DNA of 64,000 nt, taken from the NCBI GenBank assembly GCA_029532415.1, contig JAQOTA010000021.1, positions 62,001-126,000 on the forward strand, written 5' to 3'. The position numbers and the translations under genes were made by a program. Source of the DNA: Marasmius tenuissimus (lineage: Eukaryota > Basidiomycota > Agaricomycetes > Agaricales > Marasmiaceae). The notes beneath the pieces are model-generated. The model ran no database searches. It was not told the DNA's origin and saw only the letters and a program-made list of their open reading frames with translations. Positions 1 through 11,699 of the stretch are shown here, in pieces. Numbering within the stretch: the stretch's first letter is position 1; every line of letters starts with the position of its first letter.

Positions 1-690
1 TTTTGCGGTCAAATGAGACACAGACGTCGAAACCAATGTTTCAACTAGCGCACAAAACGAACCCGGAAAAAGTTAGTTTTTTTGTGCGAAAAAGCGACCT
101 GTTTCCTGGATTATCATGACTATCAAAACAGGAAAAAAATAAAACACCCACCGCTCACCTTTTTGGGTCCCCCGAAGTATTAGTAACAGTTGCCCTGTTC
201 GCTGAGTTTCCGCGCGGGGGACTGTGATTTTGCATGCGCGGCAGTGTTTCGGCATTTTCATATAAGCGCTCACAAGCGCTTGAACACTCGGAAACCTCTG
301 ACTAGGCCCGAGGTTCCCATTCGACTCACTTTTCTCATCCTCACGTTATAGAGCCAGTAGAAGCTTCTTTCTTAGAGTTCAACATGCTCAGCTGGTGGGA
401 CTCGGACCACTCGTCACTAGGGCTGTTTTTTATGAATTATGTCCCAGGTAATTTGAAAGTGTACCTATAGTCAGTATAACGTACAACTCATTCGCTAGGC
501 TATGCGGGCTACACACAGAAAGGATAGACACCCTCCCACTGGCGAGAAGTCCTTCAGCTTGGTTTGTCTTTCACGGTTCTGCAGCGATACTTCTCGGGCT
601 CATTACCACTCTACCCGCCGCAATGATGTAAACAACTTGTACCTAAGTAAGTAGTAGGCAAAAAGGCTACCCCTGAAAACCCTATCGTGG
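1..690. other. No gene seen
   Basis: No open frame here has splice signals, a recognisable domain or a credible start. The sequence precedes the first duplicated block. Nothing beyond generic fungal intergenic DNA can be supported. Confidence 0.6.
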
Positions 691-3600
691 CGCCCCTATG
701 CAGGCTTGGGGTCCTAGGCAAGCGGCGACGCCAGCATGCAAGCTTGTTCAAGTCGGAGAAATGCTGACCTGCGTCTCATACCGGAGGCACTACGTAGGAA
801 AAGCCCGCTCCCGGGGGTGTGGGGATCTAGATGGAATTGCAGTCAATCAAACCACACCGACCAGACGTACGCTGCTACATCCTCGCAGCTTCCAAGCAGT
901 AAATACCGCTCGCATGATCACACATGGCAGCTGGGCACCCCACTTGCAGCGCTTCATATCCACACATTGATGTTTTGATCCCGATAGACTGGTGGGTTCA
1001 ACTTGCCTAATTGTTCAGAAAGAGGCGCCAAAGCCGTCGACTTTCGTGTTGATGCAACCACCGCCAACAGGGATATGAATAACGAGATGTGTCCGGGTGG
1101 TGGTGGTTTCAAAGTGACATACTTACCGTTTGTAGACGGCTTCTATACCACTGTGTACATATCTGAAGGATTGATTCATAGGCAAGAATGCTGTGCACCA
1201 GAAGATTGGTCCTGGCGACAGTACTTGTGATCTGGGATCATAGCATGACTGCAATCGAAGTAGTGTAGTGATGCTCAGGGCTTGATTCTTGTTCGGGATA
1301 TCTTGTAGACCGGACGGAAAGCCAATCAGCGGTACCCAACTACTAGACTCGGGAACTCATGACATGTAGGAAGACTGAAGACGACGCCTCGATAAATCCT
1401 CACCAAGCTGGTTCTTATTAAGTACCACCACAGCACCGCCCATAAATACAGTCCGAGTCCAGATATGAAGATGGTGCAAGGCACGAAGCGTCGAGGAAAA
1501 GCGTGTTAATGCGCAGTACGAAAACATAAAAACTGCACTATAGGGATCGGCTATTTTAAGAGGTGAGGTAGGTCTGTAAGCGACTGGGCCTCACAAATCG
1601 AGCCGACGGGATGATCACAGGTCTAGAAGCCCATGCTAAGGCTGGTAGGGATTGAAAAGCGTTTGAGTACATTGAACACATCTGATATTGCAATGAGTCT
1701 AGATCGGCCCGGTCCGAACCGCATGGTATCAGATTCTTATTTGAGGCTAAGCGAACGTCTCGGCCAACTACCACCATGGGATCGACGGATTCCTTACCAG
1801 GCCCTTCATACACACCAATGGGGCCAATTCCGAGGGGCAACTCGATAGATCCTTCAGATGGGTCCTCATTACTTGCTTCTGACTACCATTCTCCCGGCTG
1901 GCATTTTCCATACGCCCACACCAGCACTTTTCTTCGAGTACTCAGTCTTGCAAATTCAGAAAATGACCCGGCGAAGTGCCGTTCTCAAAGGCTGCGAGCA
2001 GGGTTTCGGAACCCGGGACTGCGGCGCGTAAGTGTGGCTTTGCAACATTGCCGAACAATCTTACTGATGCCGTTCAGTTGCTCTCACCTTCTCGGAGTCC
2101 CTGAGACTCGGCCTAGCGGCTCCGTGAGTGTCCATCCTCATTGGACTTGATAGAGTTCAGCACTTGCCACGACTCTACTCGAGCATAAGTCATCCGCATA
2201 CCTCTCGATAACGCCGATGACCCCTAAGAACAAGGCCATCGACCACGGAGGTCCCTCTGTGCGCGACTATCTTGTTTCAATTTGCCCTAGGCCGGTCTGC
2301 AAGAGCGCTGGATTGGACTCACAGTCAATTTTCCGAGGCCCCAAAACGAAATCTCCGCAAATGGAGCGATTGGCAGTGCCATTGCAATTGCGTGTCCACA
2401 ATGAGCCCTGGAACCTAATGGTGGAGTCCTTTCTGTCTGGGTCGTCTGCGCAATTGATTTCAGCAGACATAAATGTTCTCTAAGTTTGGCTCTCTTTGGA
2501 AACGCAGGTTGGTCGGATAGAGTTTCACAAGATGAAACTCGGATGGAAGCGTAGCGTTTGCAACTGACGGGGGCAATTAATATGGCGGCTTTCCTGCCAC
2601 ATATCCTTCCCAAAGATCTGAACTGCTCGTGCTCGTACATATACAGAACTGTTGTCTCCCTGACTCGACAACCTCACACCGAATTTCGACCTATAACTCA
2701 ACAAACCCCTCCCTCGGGCTCGGCTCTATGGACTCATGCACTGGACCTTCGAGGACGGTCGCCGATATACTCAAGTCCTGCTACTGGGTTATTGTGGTCT
2801 CCATCTGGGCCTCTATTCATCCCAATGTTCCCAACGTGACATACGTTCATCCCGAAACCAATATCGGTAACCTGCTAAACCAGGCCATGATCATGGTCGT
2901 AGCGTTTCTGGCACCAGAATTGGTCATGTTGTGGGCTATGCGACAGAGTTATATGGCCAAGCGAGTAGCTGAAAAATTTCAAGGTAAGGCGGATCCAGTG
3001 GATTTTTCTGCGATTCTTCGACTCAATGGTACCCAATGTTATCAGGATACAGATGGACAGAGGCTCACGGCTTTCTCGTCATCATGAAAGGAATTGCCTT
3101 GTACGACCACACAGGCTTCCGATACTACCTGCAGTATTCGAAGAACGGTCCCGACCAGAAGGAACGAGACATCATACAGGAGATCGATGCGATACTCCGA
3201 CTGGAGAAAGGGAACTTGGTTGGCACCCGCAAAGCTTCTCAACCTGATCAGGTACTATTCGGCTAGTACTCGATGCTTGTTCCGTATCCTTATTCTCGTT
3301 CTATTCTCGTTCCATCCAGATGATACAGGACACAAACACTGGTCATAACCTAAACTCCACTACTGCTCAGACAAATTTCCCAACGGCACGCCAGAAGATC
3401 AGGCGCATCGACACAGGCACTTCACCCGCAGTTACTATCACTTCGCCAATCCAAAAGCATTCGCCGAGCCCTTCAGGACTCCGTCAGCGGGAGCCCACCT
3501 CAATTCAGAGTGTCACTCCCGATGCTGTTGCTCTTCCTGGGGACGGTCATGCTTGTTGCGAGAGTCATGATCTCACCCTGAGACACAACAGTGCTAGCCC

Positions 3601-5105
3601 ACTTTCCGCACACGTTACCGTGGTACGTAAAAGACATGAACATGTTTACTTGGGTGTTCTCACCTCGCAATCATAGGACTTTGGCTTTGAGCCCTCTTGT
3701 GACCAGACTTCCTCCAGCCCTGAAATTAAGCCTGTAAGTTCTATAATCAATGTTGAACTGGCGGTCAGACGTTAATTAGATGTGTGTTTGCAGGAGTCTC
3801 CTTCCGGCCTACTCGAATATCTACTACGAACCGGTCTGCTCAACATTTCCGAGACTGATATCACCGACACTCTCAATCACGGGGACACATTTGCCAAGTT
3901 GATCTTGGTCCTTCAAGCCGCCTGGTTTGTTTCGAAGATGATAGGCCGAATCTCGAAAGACTTGTATGTTACCGAGTTGGAGATCGTAGCCTTGGCTTCG
4001 GTACTGCTCAGCTTCGTCGCTCAAGCGTGCTGGTGGGGCAAACCTCAGCGTGTTAGGCACCCCTACAAGATTATGTTACCCTGCCCAAGAAGGGGGCTAT
4101 CAGCGTCCTGTGCTGAGCCTGCTAGCAATACACGCCACAAATCCTTTTGGGGGAAGCTTCGCTCTGAGATCTCTCGTTTTGGGGAGAGGTTATACGCAGA
4201 TTTTCGTGGGACTCGAAGAATTTACCCAACAGTTCCTCTACCAGTCTTTGCGGTAGGGTATCCCCTCTACCTATTGGCTGCCGAAATTTCCGCGCTCGTA
4301 GATGCGGACGACTTCAACAGTGCGAGGACTGATGAGAAGGGAGGGTCATTGGACTTTCTATTTTCCTGTGGTGTCGATGTGGGCAGTACACCAAAGTGGA
4401 TATACGGAGCCCTCTACTCCATCTCAGTGATGGTCGGGATGCTTCACTTTGGTGCCTGGCAATCAACAACTTTCCCTCCCAGGGAGCATTTGTGGTGGCG
4501 CTTGAGCACAGTATTGGTCACTGTGTTGCCCGTGGTCCTTGCAACCACTTACTCCTGTCTGCGCTCTCGGGAAACAAGCGGGGAGAAAAGTCCACCTTCT
4601 CGATGGAGATGGGTCCTCCGTGGGCTCATGAGGGCGTCTTACAATCTCTCGGTATGGCTGTATCTCGCTGCGAGGGTCGCCCTCACTGTTATTGCCTTGG
4701 TCGAGCTGTCTCGGTTATCGGACACTTCGACTGCTTTCTGTGATGTGGAAATCAGTTTGGGCTTTCACATCGGTTGAAGTGTCAGTCAGGGACTTGCACG
4801 AAACTTACGACCTGCCCGCTTTCTATGCTTTTACGGCTTTCGTACCTCTACTTATCGGATCGCTTTCCTGGCTTGGCGCAGGTACTTATCTTCGACTAAT
4901 ACGTATTATAACACACTTCCCCGTAGTACTCGATTACTACACTATGTGCGTTTCGGATAGTGGTGTCATGTAGCTCGGCCCCTTAGTATCTATTTGAAGT
5001 ACTGACAGACTCACATGCGGCGAGATCGTCACCACCAGACTTGTGAAAAATATTGAGGATGAGAGTACTGTCAGTACAGACCCTCCGGTTCCAAGTGGAT
5101 TCGAG
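690..5105 (+). repeat. Dispersed duplication, copy A (about 4.4 kb)
   Basis: This block is collinear with copy B at about 11700-16030. Anchors seen in both copies are a CACAC(A/C)TGGCAGCTG stretch (near 924 and 11989), a GCAGTACGAAA stretch (near 1512 and 12543), a TTTTCCGAGGC(C/T)CCAAAAC stretch (near 2330 and 13268), GGCAATTAATATGG (near 2573 and 13531), all five exons of one gene, and a 3' tail reading ATGAGAG(T/C)ACTGTCAG (near 5058 and 15986). The first 2 kb, upstream of the gene, differs by frame-breaking indels, such as an 8-base gain in copy B next to GCAGCTG. It is therefore best read as non-coding or decayed. Exact ends are approximate. Confidence 0.75.
2728..4777 (+). CDS. Agaricomycete multi-pass membrane protein, copy A
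   Basis: Five exons: 2728-2983, 3046-3251, 3329-3622, 3677-3733 and 3794-4777, joining in frame to about 598 aa. Exon 1 has a hydrophobic stretch followed by WASIHPNVP and LAPEL, which I recognise from a large unnamed family of agaricomycete membrane proteins. Exon 2 has WTEAHGF and exon 3 is Ser/Thr/Pro-rich and probably disordered. Exon 5 opens with a DTLNHGDTFAKL segment, then ITELE-like VTELEIVAL and WWGKPQ(R)VR(H)P, followed by several membrane segments. The start chosen is the first ATG of exon 1, which matches the start in copy B. A TATA-like ACATATA lies about 95 bp upstream. Exon phases and most lengths match copy B, so both look under coding constraint. Biochemical function is unknown. 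After the stop codon another frame stays hydrophobic and conserved between copies, so the 3' end may be spliced or frameshifted. Confidence 0.7.
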
Positions 5106-7796
5106 GATCCATCGTTTTTACTCCCACTACTGGGGCTTCGGCGCTTAAGACGTTTCATCAAGCGCTCGCGCGGCCATGTGAGAGTGTGCCTGAGGAAACT
5201 GATCGTGAGTCTCCAGGTATCGTCACGAATCACTACATTCGAGCATGTATAGCGTACAGTGAAAGATTGCTTGTAGTTAGTGCGCGAAGACCTCTCGGTG
5301 ATGGTCACTGCATGTCGCCGGTGAGCAAATGGACGAAAAGAACGAGAACGAGATTGGTACGACGTACTACCAGAATTTTTGATTCCCATTTATCACATTC
5401 TAACATTTCCAGCGGGTTCACCCAAATTGTCCCTATCGCGGCAAAAGCAGCAATAGATATCGCGAAGAACATAGAGAATCCTCTGGATATGATGGTATCG
5501 GATCTAAAAGCGTATTGCCACGACAAAAGATAAGACATACCTGTACGATGCTGGGTTCGTTCGAGGATTACGATGAGGGGGAAGTATCGTTGTTCATCTT
5601 GTTCTTGGCAGGTAGCTTTATGATATTTAGATGGTGAGAGACGGGCAGTTGAGTTTAGTCACACATTTCTTCCCGAGCTGAGCCTTGCTCTTGCGCTGAT
5701 TATCCGTGCAGAATCTTCGTCTAGGCTGTAAGTGGACACTCAAAACCAATCATTCTTATTGCGACATACCTTCGGATCATCTTGCCCATCCTCGAGAAAC
5801 GATTACCAAGGCATCGACCTGTTGCTTGGAAGACGAGGCGAAGCGAACGCGAACACCCAGAAAGTCTCGTTCAGGATCCGTTCCGAATGCAAGGTACGAG
5901 AGGGTGGGGGAGGCTATATACCCTAAAATTCGCCTCTGTTCAATCAACTCTCATCACTGCGGAAGGGAGGGACGAGAGGAGCTGCAGGTTCGTTGAGATG
6001 AGGGTGAGGGAGTCGTTATGGCTGACATGAAAGGATTTATTTCTAGGACGTTGGCTTGCGGGGTCTCCTGAAAAGTTTAGACCTCGAGCCGAACGCTGCA
6101 AGAGGTGCATCGGAACCACCCCCACCCCCCCTTCACGGGCCCGCTATAACACGGCTAGGTGAATATGCCAATGAGGGCAGTGAATCCCCGTCCGAGATTC
6201 TGGTCGTTGCTGCCTGGACGACGGGGTAAACTGCGGCTTAAAAGTCCGTGCGTCTTTGCGCGTATAATCCCAGGATCTTCATCGTGAGGTCCACTAATCA
6301 TACCCCAAAGCAACTTGAGAAGGGGTAATGGCTCTCGATCCCATTGTCGAGGTTCTGGGGACACTTTGATCGCCAATTCTGATTGCAGTTCACATTATTG
6401 ACGATGCGATGCCGTGGGGATTGTGACGGTCGTTGGTGGGCTTACGGTTTTGGTGGATGTCATTGAAGTGTCGGTGACAGTTCATATGCTGGGAGTGTTT
6501 ACAGAAGTCGAGACTCCGACACGAGTTGTTCGACTCTCCCCGTACGAGCACCTCAATAGAAAGCATATGGATGCTGTCTTGCAGTCCACGAGCCTCGAAC
6601 ACATGAGTATTGTAGATCATGGTTGGACTGGCCTCGGTAGATCGCGATGGAGGATCTCTACCGTCGACCCAGATGAGTTGTGGAATATCGTATTGTGAAA
6701 TCCAGTGCCGGTTCCTGAACGAGATGAATTAACATTTTGTGCGAAAACAGATGGAGAATCTCCGTACCTACGTGTCTCGTCCTGCGAAACGTGGAGGTGT
6801 ACTCGACAACACCTCCGATCCAAAATAAACCGAGCCTGAGTAGCCAACATCGTGTCAACCCATCCGCGAGATGAGAGACGAAGGAAGAGTAGAGGTGAAG
6901 TGGAACGAGGAAATCCTCAGCTTGTTTTGAGACGATTGTGGGGTGACGGTGACGAAAAATCCGTAGCCTGCGTCACGACCGTTGCGTTCCGTGATCTTCA
7001 ACATCCCAGCGCTGCTTTCGCCCACTAACTGACCTCGGAAGAACCAAAACGCGGTCGTTTGGTGCTCAGAGCTGGCAGAACGGAGTTTGCTGCCTCGTAA
7101 TTTCTACCCTCTTGGATCCAAGATTGATAAGGCACAAAGTCAAAACAGCCATCTCGCCCCTGGTAACTCAGGTTGTTATGACAAGTAGTGATGATGACAG
7201 ACCTAAGCCTGGGATCGGCAATCTCGTCCTGTGAAAAGGTGATTTGGATTGGGACTTCGCAAGAGGTAAGGTTCCTACGGCCTTTCACCTGTAGAGACAC
7301 TCAGTCTGAGCGTGAAAGCTTAGCAGCGGCCTGCTCGACTGCATTCATTTCGGCGAATTCTTCTTCACAGAGATGGTCTTGCCTCGACTCTTGAGAACCA
7401 GCCTTCTGACCTCCCAGATTTTCTTCGTCCTTGAGTCCCCCAAAAGCGTGGACAGCGGGAACTCGTCTTTCGCCAACAGTCTTATCTGATTTCCGTTGCG
7501 ATAACCTCGTTTTCGAGATGCTTTATCTCGGTCGTCCGGGGTACCTATATGATTCTTTTTCTTGCTCTGTGTATCTTGGATCGTAGTATTCGAAGGAGGG
7601 AAGTGCAGGAAAGGCATAAATTCGGAGGGACGCGAGGATAGATGGGAGTATGATACAAGCGTGACTTTCGGAACCGTACCACGGTGACAAACAAACACCA
7701 ACGCGTCCTTGTCCAGGCACGGGGAATAACAGTTGAAATGATGACGTAAGCGAATTGATCAGACGTTCACGGCCGGCTCAAGGGTCCATCCTCAGA
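5106..7796. other. No recognisable gene
   Basis: Short open frames occur on both strands. One at about 5410-5533 on the plus strand could be an exon remnant (hydrophobic IVPIAAKAAIDIAKNI). None links to others by splice sites into a gene I can name. I see no promoter or repeat worth annotating. Confidence 0.5.
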
Positions 7797-7798
7797 CC

Positions 7799-7903
7799 CT
7801 CATAACTAGGCCTGTCACGCGGCCCCTCACGGACGAGCAAGCTGCGTATATACCCAGCTTGCCTCGTCATATACGGACCGGTGACAGGTCTACCTCATAA
7901 CTA
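7799..7903. repeat. Imperfect palindrome flanked by 10-bp direct repeats
   Basis: The left arm (7811-7846) starts CCTGTCAC and holds ACGAGCAAGCTG. The right arm (7852-7887) is its imperfect reverse complement, holding CAGCTTGCCTCGT and ending GTGACAGG. The pair can fold into a long stem with a loop of only a few bases. CTCATAACTA occurs immediately outside on both sides (7799-7808 and 7894-7903), like a target duplication. This fits a tiny non-autonomous foldback or MITE insertion. Confidence 0.55.
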
Positions 7904-7924
7904 ACGTTCAAGGTTGCAAAGTAA

Positions 7925-8105
7925 CTGGGGAGTTATACTTTTTTTTTTTTTTTTTTTTTTTGGTGGAGCATTTGTCCTTTCGGCGTCGCGATACACGCCG
8001 CCTTAGGACTGCTGTTGTATGCAGAGATCTCTCTGCTTGTCCGAAATCCGAAAATCAAAACCAAACCGAGTTGTACCGTAGTAAGCTCCCTGGGGAGTTA
8101 TACTT
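7925..8105 (-). mobile_element. SINE-like retroposon with 16-bp target repeats
   Basis: A perfect 16-bp direct repeat, CTGGGGAGTTATACTT, sits at 7925-7940 and 8090-8105. Between the repeats lies a run of 21 T (7941-7961; 23 T counting the end of the repeat) followed by about 128 bp of unique sequence. Read on the minus strand this is a short body with a poly(A) tail inside target-site duplications, the signature of LINE-machinery retroposition. The body contains strong hairpins, including GCAGAGA paired with TCTCTGC and GGCGT paired with ACGCC, suggesting that the source was a structured small RNA. I could not match it to U1, U2, U4, U5, U6, 5S or 5.8S RNA or find tRNA promoter boxes, so the parent RNA is unknown. 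Confidence 0.75.
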
Positions 8106-11100
8106 GAATCAATATGAAAGCATTGCGAGGGTTCAGCGGTCAAGTATGCTGGAGAGTCTGCAATCATCAGAAACGCCCAGATTTGAGGTCCGAAAGCCCT
8201 ATCCTTCCTCTTCCACTGCCGCACCACTCAGTCCGCGGCGTTATTTGTTTCTAACCTCCACAAGCAAGAGAGTCTGACCAGTTCATAACTTATAAAATCA
8301 AGGCGTCATTTGGACGACTGAGCGGCGAAGAGATACTCGGGTAAAGACCTGACTACTTCTTCGGTGGTCTACACTCAATACATTAGTGAAGTCCGTTCAA
8401 TCCGCCAGCTGTGTCGCCCAGCAAATTTTCTAGTAGCTTGACTTTGTAATGGAACGCTGTAAAAGCTGTCCCACTGGGCAACGCTGCTGCTGTTTTTGCT
8501 ATTGCTGTCGCTGGCAGTGCTGGTTAGTTGAAGCAACGTTTCATGGGCACTGACGCGAGGGATACCCCCGAGAAAGGTATGTAGACCTATTGCTCCTCTC
8601 GCCTCCGCAGAGATCGCCAATTCGAGGGGGCGCGGCTAGCTATACTAGCGAGACGCAGCTCCAGTTCTAGTATCCTTGGGTATAGCTCGATGGACGCAGA
8701 GAGCGGCGTGGACCGGGTTAGCAGGTTTTTCCGGAAGATCTTAGTCAATGTTTCGATAGATGTTGATGCTGATGGAACAGGGAAGCAAAAGAAATGATTG
8801 TCGGAATCGGAGTTGAGTTTATTGAGACCCTTCGTTTACAATGATGGGTACAGTAAGCTAGTACTTGACCAGCTTCAAACATCCTTGAATACACCATTTT
8901 TTGAGACTTCAAAGGAGATAAAGGCCGCACTATTCCGAGAATAACATCCCGAGAATAACTGGACGCTCAGCATCTTCTAAGTGTATGATAGACGGCCGAA
9001 ACTTCGCATCAGTGTTCCCGATACGAGGCTCAGAAGCAGGGATTACCCCTCGGATCATGGGTAGGCAAGCATAGATAGATGAGTGATCTATGAGAGTCTA
9101 TGTATCATATATCACCGATGGCAAACTCTAGTGTGATCCCCGCGACTCCGTGCGAGTATCTGGCATGAGGATATTTGCCTAACATCCCTCCTCCGGTTCA
9201 GTTTTCCCATTCCGAGTCAAGTGGCACCATATCTGTGAGGCGCTTACATCGGGTTTGCGGCGTTCGCAAAATTTTAGCAACCCCGTTAAGGAAGAAGTTG
9301 CATTTCGAATAATTGGGCAGTGGGCATGCCCAGCGGCAATCTTTTGTCTCCCGTTGTTCTCAAGACAGCTGAAATTCTGTTCTCGACGTTAAGACAGGTG
9401 GATACGAGACGTCAGCGATCAACTCTACAGTATCTCTGGGTCTGAAATCGATGACTAGGAGAGCCTGTGACGACCGTCTATGCTCCGATACGTAGTGGCA
9501 GAGCGCTGAAAGTCATTATCAGCAGGACTCTTGAGCATTGCGGAGCGACTTACTAGACGAACAGAAACGAGTACAAAAACCAGTCCGTTGGATTATCTCA
9601 GCTTCGTCTGAGGCAACAAAAGGTTTCGCCAATCATCCTGAAAAATTCCTGGAGTTTTGTCGTTTAAAAAATTTTAGCGTGGCGAAACGTGTAACGAACC
9701 TTCATACAGCCCGGAGAGTCTTGGGCATTTTGACGTTCAGGTGTCTGGCTTGAATCGGTCTGGCCGTTCGCGATTGGTGGTGAGGGCATGGGAGTCTGCA
9801 GGGTTATGAAGGAGAAACGAAGAGGAGGGCCGTTTATAAGGACCTTGGGATGACTCGACGGTTGGGCAAGGGGTTCATGTGTTCCGGGGCAGGACAGCAA
9901 AAAAACTCTAATTGGTAAGTCTCATCGGTAATGCATGTGATGTGACGACAGGCGGTCGAGGTCGGTTCACTAGGAGTATCTTGAAAGACGCGCAAAGTTA
10001 TCTCCGACGATTGCCCTAGAGGAGTCGCCGGTGAACGGGGATGGTCGCTCTCAAGGACCTGTCAAAATATAGGTTATCTCGTTCCTCGACGCCTATATCA
10101 CACAATCCTGTCAAAACGCCATTAAAACTTTCAAAGATCCATAGAGAGCTATACGGAGACACACACACACACGAGGTCAGAGTCAAAATCCCCCGTCAGA
10201 AAGGTAACGGCGAGTCTGACTTATGAAAGGTAGGACGAGGTACCCATAGAGAGTTGGCATACAAGGTAACCATACCAACCCTATATGACACACTGAAGTT
10301 AGATGCAACCGTCAGGGGGTAGAAATACACAGGTGAAGGTGCCTGGAGTGCCTGATCGTGCTCCTTCCCTCGCTAGAATCCAAAGGGGAAGGCACTGCAA
10401 ATTAGCAATCCAAAGTTCAAACAAGCGAGTCACGCTCTTACCATGCGCTTGATCCAGATAAAATCATGAGCTCGAGGTAGAGATCAGAATTTGCGCTCTA
10501 CGGAGTCGGAGACGCAGCTGCCCCGATGGGCATGTTAGCCTATGACGCGGACACGAAAAAAAGACACGAACTCAACAAGCGCATCGGAGTATCCTTTCCG
10601 AAGACCCCATACTTTGGCATTCTAAAAATCAGCTCTACTTTTTGAGTTGAAAGACGTCCTAAACGACCGGTTGAAGAGGGAATTCGCGATAGTAGGTCGA
10701 GAATTACATGTGTTCAGCCGGTACGCGCCTCCTGTGTGACCCGGGGCGAGACGGTGGAAACTATCAAACCAAAGTTCAGGCGCGTTTGAGCCCGGCCACT
10801 TCAACTTCGCCGTGCGAGTCTTGATAGTGAGATCTGAGAGTCTATAGCATAAAGTGCGAACGTATAACTGAATCTCGTACCTTGGTTCTCTCTCGCGCTT
10901 GCCAAAATCACGGTTTTTCTAGCGCCGGAAGCGGCAGGATGGGTGAGAGACCCTAGATGGAATATTTTGGCTCACAAGAGACGCATAAACTGTGACGAAT
11001 ATCTGAAAGTGAAATAGATGTGGAGAGACGCGAGGACAGTGAAGGCCGATGGAGGAGAATGACGGTAAAAAACTGAGTCAATGGAGCGACGTTTAGATTC

Positions 11101-11699
11101 AGAACCTCAGTGAACCTGAAAGCGCGCATGACCTGCGTGAGAAGAAATAACCATCTACGGCTCACCAGATTTCCGTCATCTGACACCGCAGATTCACAAG
11201 GGAAACTCTGTTCACGCTCATTGAGCTGAGCGACGGAACGCCCTGCACCCTCAGTCTCGTCTGCAAGACTACATCATCCGTTCTCACTATCAATATCAAT
11301 CTTCCCCCAAATCGCCACAACTTCCCGACGTTATCAATACGCTATCTGCTCTTCCAGAAGTACTCGTAGTACCAGTCTGCAGACGTCAAGGTTACCTGAT
11401 TATCTCGAAAAGCCACGATAAGCACTGGTAATCGGAAACTCGATAGGCAAACCTGGAAACCCCACCAGCCCCCACTTCACCGGTGTCCTGGTTCCTGACA
11501 TTGTGGACAGTGGTGACGGATCAGTAGTTGGTGACCGGAGATTGGTTGATCCGCAACACCCTGCTAGGGAAGGCTAGGGAATGTCAGGGTGAGCAAAATG
11601 GGTCAGGAAACGCGAACGCAAGACTGTGGCGTCAAACCGTAGTCAACAGCGTCGAAGTCTTCAGGGTCGAGAATCACTGATGATACCGGAGGTCAAAGG
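8106..11699. other. Gene-poor spacer with a small CA microsatellite
   Basis: No multi-exon gene or known domain could be assembled here. A short (AC)7 tract lies at 10159-10172. Scattered open frames of 60-80 codons lack splice partners and starts in context. Confidence 0.5.
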
